From Anaerolineales bacterium (GTDB lineage Bacteria > Chloroflexota > Anaerolineae > Anaerolineales > Villigracilaceae): a stretch of DNA of 64,000 nt. Each line of letters opens with the position of its first letter. The stretch's first letter is position 1. The position numbers and the translations under genes are program-made. Positions 44,158 through 51,126 of the stretch are shown piece by piece. The notes under the pieces were generated by a model that had not been told where the DNA came from, made no database searches, and saw only the letters and a program-made list of their open reading frames with translations. The stretch spans positions 2,978,714-3,042,713 of the forward strand of contig CP129480.1 of the NCBI GenBank assembly GCA_030583885.1, in the 5' to 3' direction.

Positions 44158-45522
44158 ATGAAACCCATTGTTGCACTTGTAGGCAGGCCGAACGTCGGCA
44201 AATCCACGCTCTTCAACCGGCTTGCGGGTGAACGACTGGCGATTGTGGATGAAGTGCCCGGCACCACGCGCGACCGTTTGTTTGGCGAGGCGGAGTGGAA
44301 TGGGCGCATATTCAGCATTGTGGATACCGGCGGCATTGACCCGTCGCACGGCGGTCGGACTCCGCTCTCGATTGGTTCCGCCGAGTTTATCGAAGATATC
44401 CGCATACAGGCGCAAGCCGCCATTGAAGAGGCGGATGTCGTCCTGTTCGTGAATGATGGCGAGTCAGGCGTCACCGCGCCGGACCGTGAGGTGGCGGAAA
44501 TCCTGCGCCGCTCGCAAAAGAAAATGCCCGATGGCAGGTTCTCGCCTCCGATCTTCGTTGTCGTGAATAAATGTGAAACCCGCGAAAGGCGTGACCAGGC
44601 CGCTGAATTCTACGAACTCGGTCTGGGCGACCCCTACCCCATCTCCGCCATCCACGGCACAAGCACAGGCGACCTGCTGGACGCACTTGTGGAATCCCTG
44701 CCCGTACCAAAGGATGAAGTGGAGGATGACAGCATCAAGATTGCCATCGTCGGCAAGCCGAATGCTGGAAAATCAAGCCTATTGAACAAACTGGTCGGCG
44801 AGGAACGGGTCATCGTCAGCCCGATTGCGGGCACAACCCGCGACTCGATTGACACCAAAATGGAATTCGAGGGGCTGCAGATCACCTTGATCGACACAGC
44901 GGGCATCCGCCGGCGCGGAAAGATCGAGCACGGCGTCGAACAATACAGCGTGTTGCGTTCGTTCAAATCCATCGAGCGGGCGGATGTTGCCCTGCTGATG
45001 ATCGATGCAACCACAGGCATCACGGCACAGGACGCTCACATTGCGGGCTTCGTCCTCGAAGAGTGGAAATCCTGCGTTGTGCTGGTGAACAAATGGGATG
45101 CCCTCGAAAAAGACAGCACCACCATGGAAACCTACACCACAAAGATTCTGCAGGATTTGAACTTCATGGATTATGTGCCGATCCTGTATATCTCCGCCAA
45201 GACGGGACAGCGCGTGGAACAGGTCCTGCCGATGGCGTTGCGGGTGCAGGAGGAACGTCTCGCGCGCCTGACAACCTCCACCATCAATCAGATCATCCAC
45301 AAGGCACAGGATGCGCATCCGCACCCAACCCACGCAGGACGTGCGCTCAAAATGTATTACGGCACACAGGTCCGCAGCGACCCGCCGACCTTCATGATCT
45401 ATGTCAATGAACCGAAGTTAATGCACTTCACGTATTTGCGCTATCTCGAAAACCAGATCCGCAAGGAATACGGATTTTTGGGGACCCCCATCCGCATTGT
45501 GACAAAGGGCAGACGGGAATAG
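44158..45522 (+). CDS. der: ribosome biogenesis GTPase Der
   Basis: 454 residues with two consecutive GTPase domains: GRPNVGKST, DTGG, NKCE in the first; GKPNAGKSS, DTAGI, NKWD in the second; and the C-terminal KH-like domain (PPTFMIYVNEP). Acts in 50S subunit maturation. A TAAAAT lies just before the start codon and no strong ribosome binding site is seen. Confidence 0.97.
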   Translation: MKPIVALVGRPNVGKSTLFNRLAGERLAIVDEVPGTTRDRLFGEAEWNGRIFSIVDTGGIDPSHGGRTPLSIGSAEFIEDIRIQAQAAIEEADVVLFVNDGESGVTAPDREVAEILRRSQKKMPDGRFSPPIFVVVNKCETRERRDQAAEFYELGLGDPYPISAIHGTSTGDLLDALVESLPVPKDEVEDDSIKIAIVGKPNAGKSSLLNKLVGEERVIVSPIAGTTRDSIDTKMEFEGLQITLIDTAGIRRRGKIEHGVEQYSVLRSFKSIERADVALLMIDATTGITAQDAHIAGFVLEEWKSCVVLVNKWDALEKDSTTMETYTTKILQDLNFMDYVPILYISAKTGQRVEQVLPMALRVQEERLARLTTSTINQIIHKAQDAHPHPTHAGRALKMYYGTQVRSDPPTFMIYVNEPKLMHFTYLRYLENQIRKEYGFLGTPIRIVTKGRRE

Positions 45523-45529
45523 ATGTCCT

Positions 45530-45570
45530 TGCGAGGAGTTGCGGTAGCGGCGACGAATCAATCTGCCCGC
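45530..45570. repeat. Dispersed-repeat-like segment after der
   Basis: Contains TGCGAGGAGTTGCGGTAGCG and GCGACGAATCAATC, similar to the minus-strand sequence at 10141-10186. Confidence 0.35.
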
Positions 45571-45605
45571 CAATTAAGGGGTTGTTGTCACTTTGCAGGC
45601 ATGTC

Positions 45606-46004
45606 ATGACAAATAAGTTTATGAACAAGAACCTTCCCCTCCTGCTCGGCGACGTGCTCGCCATGGCCATCCTCACCGTCATCGGGTTTGCCACACATGC
45701 TGAAATGAATGCATCCTACCTCCCGCGCATGGGAGCGGTATTTTTCCCGGTGCTGGTTTCGTGGTTCATGATCGCTCCCTGGTTTGGGCTGTTCGATGAA
45801 CAGATCATCACGAACTCAAAACTGCTTTGGCGCATTCCGCCCGCCATGCTCTTTGCCGCTCCACTGGCGACCCTTCTGCGCTCTGCATTGCTGGAGAGTC
45901 TTGCCATTCCACTCTTCGCGTTAATTCTCGGTGGCAGCAATGCCCTGGGAATGCTGGTTTGGAGATGGATGTATATTTCCATTGCAAGGCGCGGTTCAAA
46001 ATAA
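45606..46004 (+). CDS. DUF3054 membrane protein
   Basis: 132 residues with four hydrophobic helices (LLLGDVLAMAILTVIGFATH, AVFFPVLVSWFMIAPWFGLF, PPAMLFAAPLATLLRSALL, PLFALILGGSNALGMLVWRW). The GDV start and W-F-x-AP-WF-GLF segment are typical for DUF3054, an uncharacterised family. ATG 45606 or 45621 may be the start. It lies between der and the sigma-factor gene. Confidence 0.85.
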   Translation: MTNKFMNKNLPLLLGDVLAMAILTVIGFATHAEMNASYLPRMGAVFFPVLVSWFMIAPWFGLFDEQIITNSKLLWRIPPAMLFAAPLATLLRSALLESLAIPLFALILGGSNALGMLVWRWMYISIARRGSK

Positions 46005-46035
46005 GCCCGTTCAAATAAGGCGGTAAAATATACCC

Positions 46036-46644
46036 ATGGACGAAAACGCCCTCATTCAATCCGCGCAAAACGGCGATCTGGAGGCCTTCAATACCTTGAT
46101 CCTGCATTATCAGGATATGGTCTTCAACACGGCCTTGCGCATCCTGGGGGATGAGGATGCCGCACAGGATGCGTCTCAGGAAGCGTTCATCTCCGCCTTC
46201 CGCAGCATCTCATCCTTTCGCGGCGGCAGTTTCAAAGCGTGGCTCATGCGCACCGTGACAAACGCATGCTACGATGAACTCCGCCGCCAGAAACGCCGTC
46301 CCACCACGCCGCTCGAACCTGAAACCAGCGACGGGGAGGAAATGGATTCGCCCAAGTGGCTGGCGGATTCCAGCATGACTCCCGATAAAAAAGCCGAAGC
46401 CGATGAACTTGAGCATGCCATCCAGCACTGCCTCGATGCGCTTCCCACAGACTTTCGCACGGTCGTCGTGCTCGCCGATATTCAAGGCATGGATTACAGC
46501 GAAGTCGCCGCCACATCCCGCGTTCCGCTGGGAACCATAAAGAGTCGTCTTGCGCGCGCCCGTTTAAGATTACGTGAGTGTTTGCGCTCCTTCGAGGAAC
46601 TTTTACCCGCTTCATTTCGTCTAGAAGGGGAAAGTACCCCATGA
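46036..46644 (+). CDS. ECF-type RNA polymerase sigma factor
   Basis: 202 residues. Region 2 (FNTLILHYQDMVFNTALRIL, DEDAAQDASQEAFISAFRSI) and region 4 (LPTDFRTVVVLADIQGMDYSEVA, VPLGTIKSRLARARLRLRE) are both complete, with a 45-residue acidic linker. The anti-sigma gene overlaps by 4 bases, so this is a classic sigma/anti-sigma pair. TAAAAT lies 6 bases before the ATG; there is no ribosome binding site. Confidence 0.94.
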   Translation: MDENALIQSAQNGDLEAFNTLILHYQDMVFNTALRILGDEDAAQDASQEAFISAFRSISSFRGGSFKAWLMRTVTNACYDELRRQKRRPTTPLEPETSDGEEMDSPKWLADSSMTPDKKAEADELEHAIQHCLDALPTDFRTVVVLADIQGMDYSEVAATSRVPLGTIKSRLARARLRLRECLRSFEELLPASFRLEGESTP

Positions 46645-47324
46645 AAAATTTCCGTGAGATCGAACATCTTTCCGCATATGTAGATGGACAGCTCAATACA
46701 TCTGAATTGGCACAAATCGAATCCCGCCTCCATTCGGACCCTGAGCTTGCTTCTGTTTTAAATGACCTGCGCGCCGCCCGTGGCATTCTCCGCAAGCTCC
46801 CATCCCGCAGAGCGCCGCGCAATTTCACATTGACCCGCAGGATGGTCGGACAGAAGCCGCCCCTGCCGAGGACCTATCCTGTTTTCAGGTTTGCCACTGT
46901 CTTTGCAACCCTCCTGCTGACGCTTTCGCTGACAGTGAATGCAATGTCGCCTTATATCAGTTTTGAGGCTCCCGTGTATGGCGCATACGGCTTTGGCGGA
47001 GGAGGCCCGGGGATTGGCGGCGGATGTGAAGAACCGTGCGGCAGTGGTGGACCTGCTGCTGAAGAATCTGCAGCCGAAGCGCCGTCATCGGAAATGGCTC
47101 CGCAGGCTGCGCAGGAAGATACGGCCCGTGAGGGCGAACCCTCCCCGGACACCATGCTGGCGCCCAAGGAGGCGGGATCTGAAACAGAATTACAGGATCA
47201 ACCTCAAGTCCGCAGGGAGGCGCCTTTTCCAATCGCATGGCAGATCGGGTTCCTGATCGTCGGCATCCTGAGCGGGGCCTGGATGTGGTTCATGCGTCAA
47301 TCCGCTGCGCGCAAATGGCGATGA
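46641..47324 (+). CDS. Membrane anti-sigma factor
   Basis: 227 residues from ATG 46641 (overlaps the sigma stop as ATGA). The N-terminal domain IEHLSAYVDGQLNTSELAQIE is the usual anti-sigma start, without the zinc His-x3-Cys-x2-Cys. Two membrane helices (FATVFATLLLTLSLTV and WQIGFLIVGILSGAWMWF) enclose an extracytoplasmic loop that is Gly-rich (GFGGGGPGIGGGCEEPCGSGG) and then Ala/Glu-rich. The loop may be the sensing or proteolysis-sensitive part. Confidence 0.88.
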   Translation: MKNFREIEHLSAYVDGQLNTSELAQIESRLHSDPELASVLNDLRAARGILRKLPSRRAPRNFTLTRRMVGQKPPLPRTYPVFRFATVFATLLLTLSLTVNAMSPYISFEAPVYGAYGFGGGGPGIGGGCEEPCGSGGPAAEESAAEAPSSEMAPQAAQEDTAREGEPSPDTMLAPKEAGSETELQDQPQVRREAPFPIAWQIGFLIVGILSGAWMWFMRQSAARKWR

Positions 47325-47333
47325 TCCCCCGAA

Positions 47334-47822
47334 ATGGCACATGATCATTCTGTGAAGTTCTGTCCGCGCTGCGGGACGCAGGTTACGCATGAGGAAAAGT
47401 TCGGGAAGGTGCGTCCCGTCTGCCCGCAGTGCAGGTGGATCCATTTTCAAGACCCAAAGGTGGCGGCGGCTGTCCTGATCGAACGGGATGGCCGCGTGCT
47501 TCTTGTGCGGCGGGTCAATGAGCCGTTTCGCGGAATGTGGACACTGCCGGCCGGCTTCGTCAACAGTGGAGAAGACCCGGCCGAGGCGGCGGAACGTGAA
47601 TGTTTGGAGGAAACAGGTTTGAGTGTGCATGTGATGCGCGTGCTGGATATCATCTCCGGGCGCGAGCATGAGCGCGGTGCAGACTTTATCATCGTCTATC
47701 TGGCGGAGGTGGTCAGCGGAGACCTGTTCCCGGCTGACGATGCCGATGCAGTCGAATGGTTTGAGAGGAATAACCTGCCGCCCCTGGCTTTCAAGGCAAC
47801 CCAAAAAGTTTTGCTGAAATAA
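47334..47822 (+). CDS. NUDIX hydrolase with N-terminal zinc ribbon
   Basis: 162 residues. An N-terminal zinc ribbon with two Cys pairs (CPRCG, CPQC) as in NudC-like proteins, followed by a complete Nudix box (G..x5..E..REC.EETG: GFVNSGEDPAEAAERECLEE). Hydrolyses a nucleoside diphosphate linked to another group; the exact substrate is not evident. It follows the anti-sigma gene closely and has its own terminator. Confidence 0.92.
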   Translation: MAHDHSVKFCPRCGTQVTHEEKFGKVRPVCPQCRWIHFQDPKVAAAVLIERDGRVLLVRRVNEPFRGMWTLPAGFVNSGEDPAEAAERECLEETGLSVHVMRVLDIISGREHERGADFIIVYLAEVVSGDLFPADDADAVEWFERNNLPPLAFKATQKVLLK

Positions 47823-47855
47823 AAAGGGCTTCGGAGTTTCCTCCGAGGCCCTTTT
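47822..47855 (+). terminator. Intrinsic terminator after the NUDIX gene
   Basis: 15-pair stem (AAAAGGGCTTCGGAG with CTCCGAGGCCCTTTT, one G-U) and TTTC loop; starts in the NUDIX stop codon. Confidence 0.8.
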
Positions 47856-47934
47856 CAGTGGTGAACTATTTAAGGGAAAATCCGCCGGGCACCAGGTAAT
47901 AAAAACGAACCGGCTACCCTGTACCCGGCCAGAA

Positions 47935-48057
47935 TCATGCCAACTCAAGCTGGGCCTCCACCGAATTGCCATCAGGCCAAGCCGCACTCAGATCCAAATA
48001 CGGCTCGGAAATGACTGTGGAGGTTCCAGCCAATGTGTGTCGGCGGCGTCCGCACAT
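47935..48057 (-). CDS. Possible 40-residue small protein (weak)
   Basis: A frame from ATG 48057 to TGA 47935 reads with a protein-like end (EPYLDLSAAWPDGNS, VEAQLELA). No ribosome binding site is visible and the only other support is its composition. It lies opposite the fabG promoter region. May be chance or a remnant. Confidence 0.2.
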   Translation of the reverse strand: MCGRRRHTLAGTSTVISEPYLDLSAAWPDGNSVEAQLELA

Positions 48058-48066
48058 GATGTGATG

Positions 48067-48072
48067 TATAAT
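48067..48072 (+). promoter_or_regulatory. -10 element of fabG operon
   Basis: TATAAT 23 bases before the fabG start, followed by an AGGAG ribosome binding site; no good -35. Confidence 0.45.
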
Positions 48073-48095
48073 TTCATGACAGGAGATTTTATATC

Positions 48096-48854
48096 ATGTC
48101 GTTCAAAATAACTTTGGAGAACAAGGTTGCGCTTGTCACCGGCGGGTCACGCGGAATTGGCCGCGCCATTGCCCTGGAATTCGCATCCCGCGGCGCCGCA
48201 GTGGTTGTGAACTACAACAAATCACCCGAATCCGCCGAGGAGGTTGTGCAACAGATAAAGGATGCAGGCGGAAAAGCCGCCGCGCATCAAGCCGATGTAT
48301 CGGATTTTAAACAGGGCGAGGCGCTGGTCAGGTTCACGATTGATGCGTTTGGCGACCTGGGCATCCTCGTCAACAACGCCGGCATCACCCGCGACCAGCT
48401 GATTATGATGATGCCCGAATCGGATTGGGATGCCGTCATCAACACAAATCTAAAAAGCACTTTCAACTGCTCGAAGGCCGCTGTCAAGCATATGATGCGA
48501 AAACGAACCGGACGCATCATCAACATGGCCTCCGTCGCCGGGCAGATGGGCAATCCCGGGCAGACGAACTACTCCGCATCCAAAGGCGGACAGATCGCCT
48601 TCACCAAAGCCCTCGCGCGGGAAATTGCGGGGCGCAATATCACCGTCAATGCGATCGCACCGGGCTTTGTGGATACGGAAATTCTGAACGCCATGAATCC
48701 TGAAATGCTCGAAGCTGCGCTCAAGATGGTTCCGCTTGGACGCCTCGGCACACCCGAAGAGATCGCTTTCACCGCCGCATTTCTCGCCTCCGATGGGGCC
48801 GCGTATATCACCGGTCAAATCATCGGCGTGGACGGCGGCATGGCCATGATGTAA
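48096..48854 (+). CDS. fabG: 3-oxoacyl-[acyl-carrier-protein] reductase
   Basis: NADPH-dependent reduction step of fatty-acid elongation. 252 residues. VTGGSRGIGRAIA, NNAGITRDQL, NMASVAGQMGNPGQTNYSASKGG (Ser, Tyr and Lys of the catalytic set, cited in part) and the C-terminal GQIIGVDGGMAM are typical FabG. AGGAG lies 9 bases before ATG. It heads a run of genes to tatC. Confidence 0.93.
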   Translation: MSFKITLENKVALVTGGSRGIGRAIALEFASRGAAVVVNYNKSPESAEEVVQQIKDAGGKAAAHQADVSDFKQGEALVRFTIDAFGDLGILVNNAGITRDQLIMMMPESDWDAVINTNLKSTFNCSKAAVKHMMRKRTGRIINMASVAGQMGNPGQTNYSASKGGQIAFTKALAREIAGRNITVNAIAPGFVDTEILNAMNPEMLEAALKMVPLGRLGTPEEIAFTAAFLASDGAAYITGQIIGVDGGMAMM

Positions 48855-48865
48855 GGAGATAATCC

Positions 48866-49210
48866 ATGGAAAACGCACAAGGTAAAACCACCGTTTCCCC
48901 CGAGGTATTGACCACCATTGCACGCCTTGCCGCCCTTGGCGTGCCGGGCGTGAGCAGGTTCGCGCCTGTCTCAGGCGGGGTGAACCGTTTCTTTAGACGA
49001 GGAACAGGCGACGGGGTCCGTATTGAAGCGGAGGAGAATACCGTCTACGCGGACCTGTATCTTATCCTCCAGGAAAACATCAACATACGCGAGGTCAGCC
49101 GCAACGTGCAGCAAAACGTGGCCCGTGCCATTCAGGAAATGGTCGGCATGGAGGTCGGCTGCGTGAACATCCACATCGAAGACATTGATTACGAGGACAA
49201 CGAGGCATGA
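48866..49210 (+). CDS. Asp23/Gls24 family protein
   Basis: 114 residues, Asp23 fold: VSPEVLTTIARLAALGVPGVSRF at the N-terminus and the YADLYLILQENINIREVSRNVQ middle (partly cited), ending VGCVNIHIEDIDYE. Often encoded before nusB, as here. Probably an envelope-stress or cell-envelope associated protein; exact role unknown. Confidence 0.92.
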   Translation: MENAQGKTTVSPEVLTTIARLAALGVPGVSRFAPVSGGVNRFFRRGTGDGVRIEAEENTVYADLYLILQENINIREVSRNVQQNVARAIQEMVGMEVGCVNIHIEDIDYEDNEA

Positions 49211-49214
49211 CCTT

Positions 49215-49673
49215 ATGAAACCCCGCACCAGAGCGCGCTCCATTGCTCTGCAAGTATTGTACGAAACGGATATTGCCAACCATCTTCCAGGCGATGTGTT
49301 GAAGACCCGCCTGGAGGATACCTTGCTGGCCGATGACCTCGCTGAATTTGCAGGAAAGATCGTCTTTGGCGTGCTCCCCCTTACAAAGGACCTCGATCAA
49401 CTCATAGCAAAATATGCGCCCGAATGGCCCCTCGATCAGATCGCCGCAATAGACCGCAATATTCTGCGGATTGCGTTTTGGGAGTTTGCCGTCTCACGCG
49501 AAACACCGGTCAAGGTTGCCATCAACGAAGCCGTGGAGCTGGCAAAACTTTTTGGCTCGGATTCCGCGCCGCGGTTTGTCAACGGAGTGCTCGGAACCCT
49601 CGCAGAACACGAGAACGAGATCCACCAGATCATAAAGAATAGAATTGCACAGGAAGCAAAACTGGAATCATAA
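49215..49673 (+). CDS. nusB: transcription antitermination factor NusB
   Basis: 152 residues. RTRARSIALQVLYETDI opens the protein and WPLDQIAAIDRNILRIAFWE, KVAINEAVELAKLFGSDSAPRFVNGVLG (in part) are the conserved NusB core. Works with NusE and boxA RNA in rRNA transcription. ATG 49215 is chosen over the longer frame since it matches family N-termini. Confidence 0.95.
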   Translation: MKPRTRARSIALQVLYETDIANHLPGDVLKTRLEDTLLADDLAEFAGKIVFGVLPLTKDLDQLIAKYAPEWPLDQIAAIDRNILRIAFWEFAVSRETPVKVAINEAVELAKLFGSDSAPRFVNGVLGTLAEHENEIHQIIKNRIAQEAKLES

Positions 49674-49676
49674 TTC

Positions 49677-50141
49677 ATGGAAATCCTTGGCATTGGCATT
49701 AACGAACTTATTTTCATCATCATCATCGCGCTGCTCTTGCTCGGCCCCAAAGACATGCAGAAGGCGGGCATGACCCTTGGCAAGTGGCTTCGGGGTATTA
49801 TCACATCCGACGGATGGAAGGTATTCCAGCAGACGTCCCGTGAATTACGGACATTGCCGAACAAGTTGATGCGCGAGGCGAACGAAGAATTGAACCAGAT
49901 CGGGAGCGGCTTGAAGGACACCGCCAACCTGCCCAGGCATGATTTCGACACTGTCGGCAAGGGGCGGACGGCCAACCCGCCGGTTCAGGACGGCAGCCCG
50001 CAGAGGGTCAATACGCCAACCCTGCCCCCACGCTCCCAGCCTTCCCCCGGCGACTCCGCAGCGGCAGGGTCCAAAAATAAAAACACATCGTCCGGCACAG
50101 AAGAAAACGAATCTGAAAGCAGCCGGCAAAAAGATGCGTAA
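49677..50141 (+). CDS. tatB: Tat translocase TatA/TatB family protein
   Basis: 154 residues. One N-terminal membrane helix (ELIFIIIIALLLLGPKDM), the amphipathic helix (AGMTLGKWLRG) and a long polar, Pro/Ser-rich tail. Glu at the start of the helix and the tail length favour TatB, but organisms with one such gene may use it as TatA. tatC overlaps the end by 8 bases, confirming a Tat operon. The A/B assignment is uncertain. Confidence 0.85.
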   Translation: MEILGIGINELIFIIIIALLLLGPKDMQKAGMTLGKWLRGIITSDGWKVFQQTSRELRTLPNKLMREANEELNQIGSGLKDTANLPRHDFDTVGKGRTANPPVQDGSPQRVNTPTLPPRSQPSPGDSAAAGSKNKNTSSGTEENESESSRQKDA

Positions 50142-51087
50142 CTTTTTTTCAGCCTTGCGGCGGGGAATTATTTCCGTTTTCCGTTTTCTTTTCAAGGTGA
50201 TTACATTTCCATTCCGCCTGGTCTTCAATGTACTTGCCTTCCCATTTCGGAAAATATATCAATTCCACAAATTCCTACATACCGAGCCGGAAGAACGCCC
50301 CATCGCAGATGTATTTGCCGACCTTGTGACGAAAGCAGACACACGCCAGCTGTTGTGGGACCAGGTGGAGGCCCTGCGCGGGCATCTCCTGCGTTCGGTC
50401 ATTGTGCTGGCGGGTGTCGTGATCGCCGCCTTCTGGGTGGCACAGGACATCATGGAATACCTCTCCGCGCCGATCGGAGGCTTGGAAAATTTGCAGGCCA
50501 TTCAGGTGACAGAGGAGATCGGCGTTTTTATGCGCGTCTCAATGTCCGTCGGGATTGCCGTGGCATTTCCCTACATTGCCTTTGAAATCTGGCTGTTTGC
50601 CGCGCCGGGCTTGAAACCGCGTGAAAAGAAGATGGGGCTGGCGGGCATACCCTTTGCCAGCCTGCTCTTCCTGACCGGCATGGCGTTTACCTTTTTTGTC
50701 CTGCTTCCCGCCGCGCTTCCTTTTCTTGGAGGCTTCACGAAAATCTCGGAGTTTTGGGCGGCACGTGAATATTTCAGCTTTGTAACAGGCTTGATGTTTT
50801 GGATCGGCATCTTCTTTGAATTTCCGCTTGTGATATACGTGTTGTCGTTCATGGGATTGGTAAAGCCCGCCGTGCTGGCTCAACAATGGAGGCTGGCTAT
50901 CGTAATTATTTCCATTATTGCCGCCGCCATCACCCCAACGATCGACCCGATCAACATGGGGCTGGTGATGATTCCCATGATTTTGTTATACTTTATCAGC
51001 ATCGGCCTGGGTTATATCGCCCAAGCCGGGCGAAAACAGAGGGATGCCGAGGCGCAGGCCGATGCCGCCAACGAGGGAACAGGCTAG
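50134..51087 (+). CDS. tatC: Sec-independent protein translocase TatC
   Basis: 317 residues from ATG 50134. Six hydrophobic helices (LLRSVIVLAGVVIAAFWVAQ, GVFMRVSMSVGIAVAFPYIAFEIWLF and later) with the TatC hallmarks ALRGHLLRSV, FPYIAFEIWLFAAPGLKPREKK and ITPTIDP. Before the domain lies an unusual 70-residue extension with three near repeats of FRxxFxVxxFPF (RFLFKVITFPFRLVFNVLAFPFRK in pieces). It is the receptor core for twin-arginine export. The overlap with tatB indicates coupling. Confidence 0.93.
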   Translation: MRNFFSALRRGIISVFRFLFKVITFPFRLVFNVLAFPFRKIYQFHKFLHTEPEERPIADVFADLVTKADTRQLLWDQVEALRGHLLRSVIVLAGVVIAAFWVAQDIMEYLSAPIGGLENLQAIQVTEEIGVFMRVSMSVGIAVAFPYIAFEIWLFAAPGLKPREKKMGLAGIPFASLLFLTGMAFTFFVLLPAALPFLGGFTKISEFWAAREYFSFVTGLMFWIGIFFEFPLVIYVLSFMGLVKPAVLAQQWRLAIVIISIIAAAITPTIDPINMGLVMIPMILLYFISIGLGYIAQAGRKQRDAEAQADAANEGTG

Positions 51088-51126
51088 GGTGCCGTGCGAA
51101 TCGGTGTTCAGATTCGAGGAGAAGGA

